Source: Bacteroidota bacterium
GTDB lineage: Bacteria > Bacteroidota > Bacteroidia > Flavobacteriales > Weeksellaceae
DNA: 50,558 nt
Direction of reading: 5' to 3'
Assembly: GCA_023411265.1 (NCBI GenBank)
Contig: JAEYOX010000073.1
Coordinates: 1 to 50,558, forward strand
Numbering within the stretch: position 1 is the stretch's first letter; each line of letters starts with the position of its first letter. Positions 50,345 through 50,558 of this stretch are shown one piece after another. The position numbers were made by a program, and so were the translations under genes. The notes under the pieces are model-generated. The model worked only from the letters and a program-made list of their open reading frames with translations, had not been told where the DNA came from and searched no databases.

Positions 50345-50558
50345 ATGGCAGATATACAAGTTAACGATAGTAGCGGAAAAGGTAAAAAGGTTCGCTCCAA
50401 AAAGCAACCTCCTCATGTGGACCTTACTCCCATGGTGGATTTGGCCTTTCTTTTGATTACATTTTTTATGTTGGTTACCACTTTCAACAAACCAAATGTG
50501 ATGGACCTGGGATTGCCTGCAAAACCAAAAGAGCCTTCAGAAGAACCAAGGACCGAAA
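50345..50558 (+). CDS. exbD: ExbD/TolR family protein (second copy, 3' end outside window)
   Basis: The first 71 codons are inside the window. It begins MADIQVNDSSGKGKKVRSKK, a basic cytoplasmic part, followed by HVDLTPMVDLAFLLITFFML (about 24-43) with the conserved Asp in the membrane helix. The two ExbD copies differ in their start and helix sequence, as in the Bacteroidota ExbB-ExbD-ExbD-TonB operons, in which tonB often follows. That gene would be beyond the window. Confidence 0.88.
   Translation, partial: MADIQVNDSSGKGKKVRSKKQPPHVDLTPMVDLAFLLITFFMLVTTFNKPNVMDLGLPAKPKEPSEEPRTE

Noticed and set aside
1..50558. CRISPR array, tRNA/rRNA genes, insertion sequences, defence or toxin-antitoxin genes
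   Set aside because: Gaps between genes were read through; no repeat-spacer pattern, cloverleaf, transposase or known defence protein was found.

Overview
The window is a stretch of chromosome from a member of the Bacteroidota, most likely class Flavobacteriia and close to Chryseobacterium/Kaistella (Weeksellaceae). This rests on the AT-rich sequence, repeated promoter cores of the Bacteroidota type (TTG or TTTG, about 19 bases, then TAnnTTTG), the protein families present (YceI, carboxypeptidase-like regulatory domain, lipocalin-like lipoproteins, a DUF6759-like pair) and the general look of the housekeeping proteins. No tRNA, rRNA, CRISPR array, insertion sequence or prophage was seen. Almost all of the DNA is accounted for by about 52 genes. 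Species assignment is inference. || Layout. 1-4.9 kb: the end of an outer-membrane protein gene, a YceI protein, two overlapping PAP2 phosphatases, a DPP-IV-type serine peptidase, and a broken small membrane-protein reading frame. 5.2-10.9 kb: a complete seven-gene Mrp (mrpABCDEFG) Na+/H+ antiporter operon. 11.1-15.7 kb, minus strand: two lipocalin-like lipoproteins, Kdo transferase (kdtA), an NlpC/P60-type protein whose catalytic Cys is Ala, an O-methyltransferase and an OmpA-type lipoprotein. 15.8-20.0 kb, plus: tilS, a DsbD-type reductase and an alpha/beta hydrolase. 20.0-25.0 kb: nrnA, rpmH (L34), ftsE, a tRNA-modifying-type methyltransferase, an orphan histidine kinase and riboflavin synthase. 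25.1-29.1 kb: pdxA, a DUF177 protein, rpmF (L32), accB and accC. 29.4 kb: ornithine aminotransferase. || 30.6-36.5 kb is an envelope-glycan locus: three GT2 glycosyltransferases, two related uncharacterised glycosyltransferase-like proteins, a short remnant of another glycosyltransferase, and on the opposite strand a mannose-6-phosphate-isomerase-type cupin and a CAP10/GT90-type glycosyltransferase. With kdtA and perhaps the PAP2 pair, this points to lipooligosaccharide core assembly. 36.6-50.6 kb is mostly housekeeping: gltX, accA (interrupted by an in-frame stop), tsf, trmB, an M3 peptidase, leuS and an ExbB-ExbD-ExbD energiser that runs off the end, with two paralogous secreted DUF6759-like proteins around tsf-trmB. 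|| No clearly new multi-gene system was found. The points most worth checking are the nonsense codon in accA, which should be essential, the Cys-to-Ala change in the NlpC/P60 protein, two gene fossils (after the DPP-IV gene and inside the glycosyltransferase cluster), and the pair of uncharacterised glycosyltransferases.
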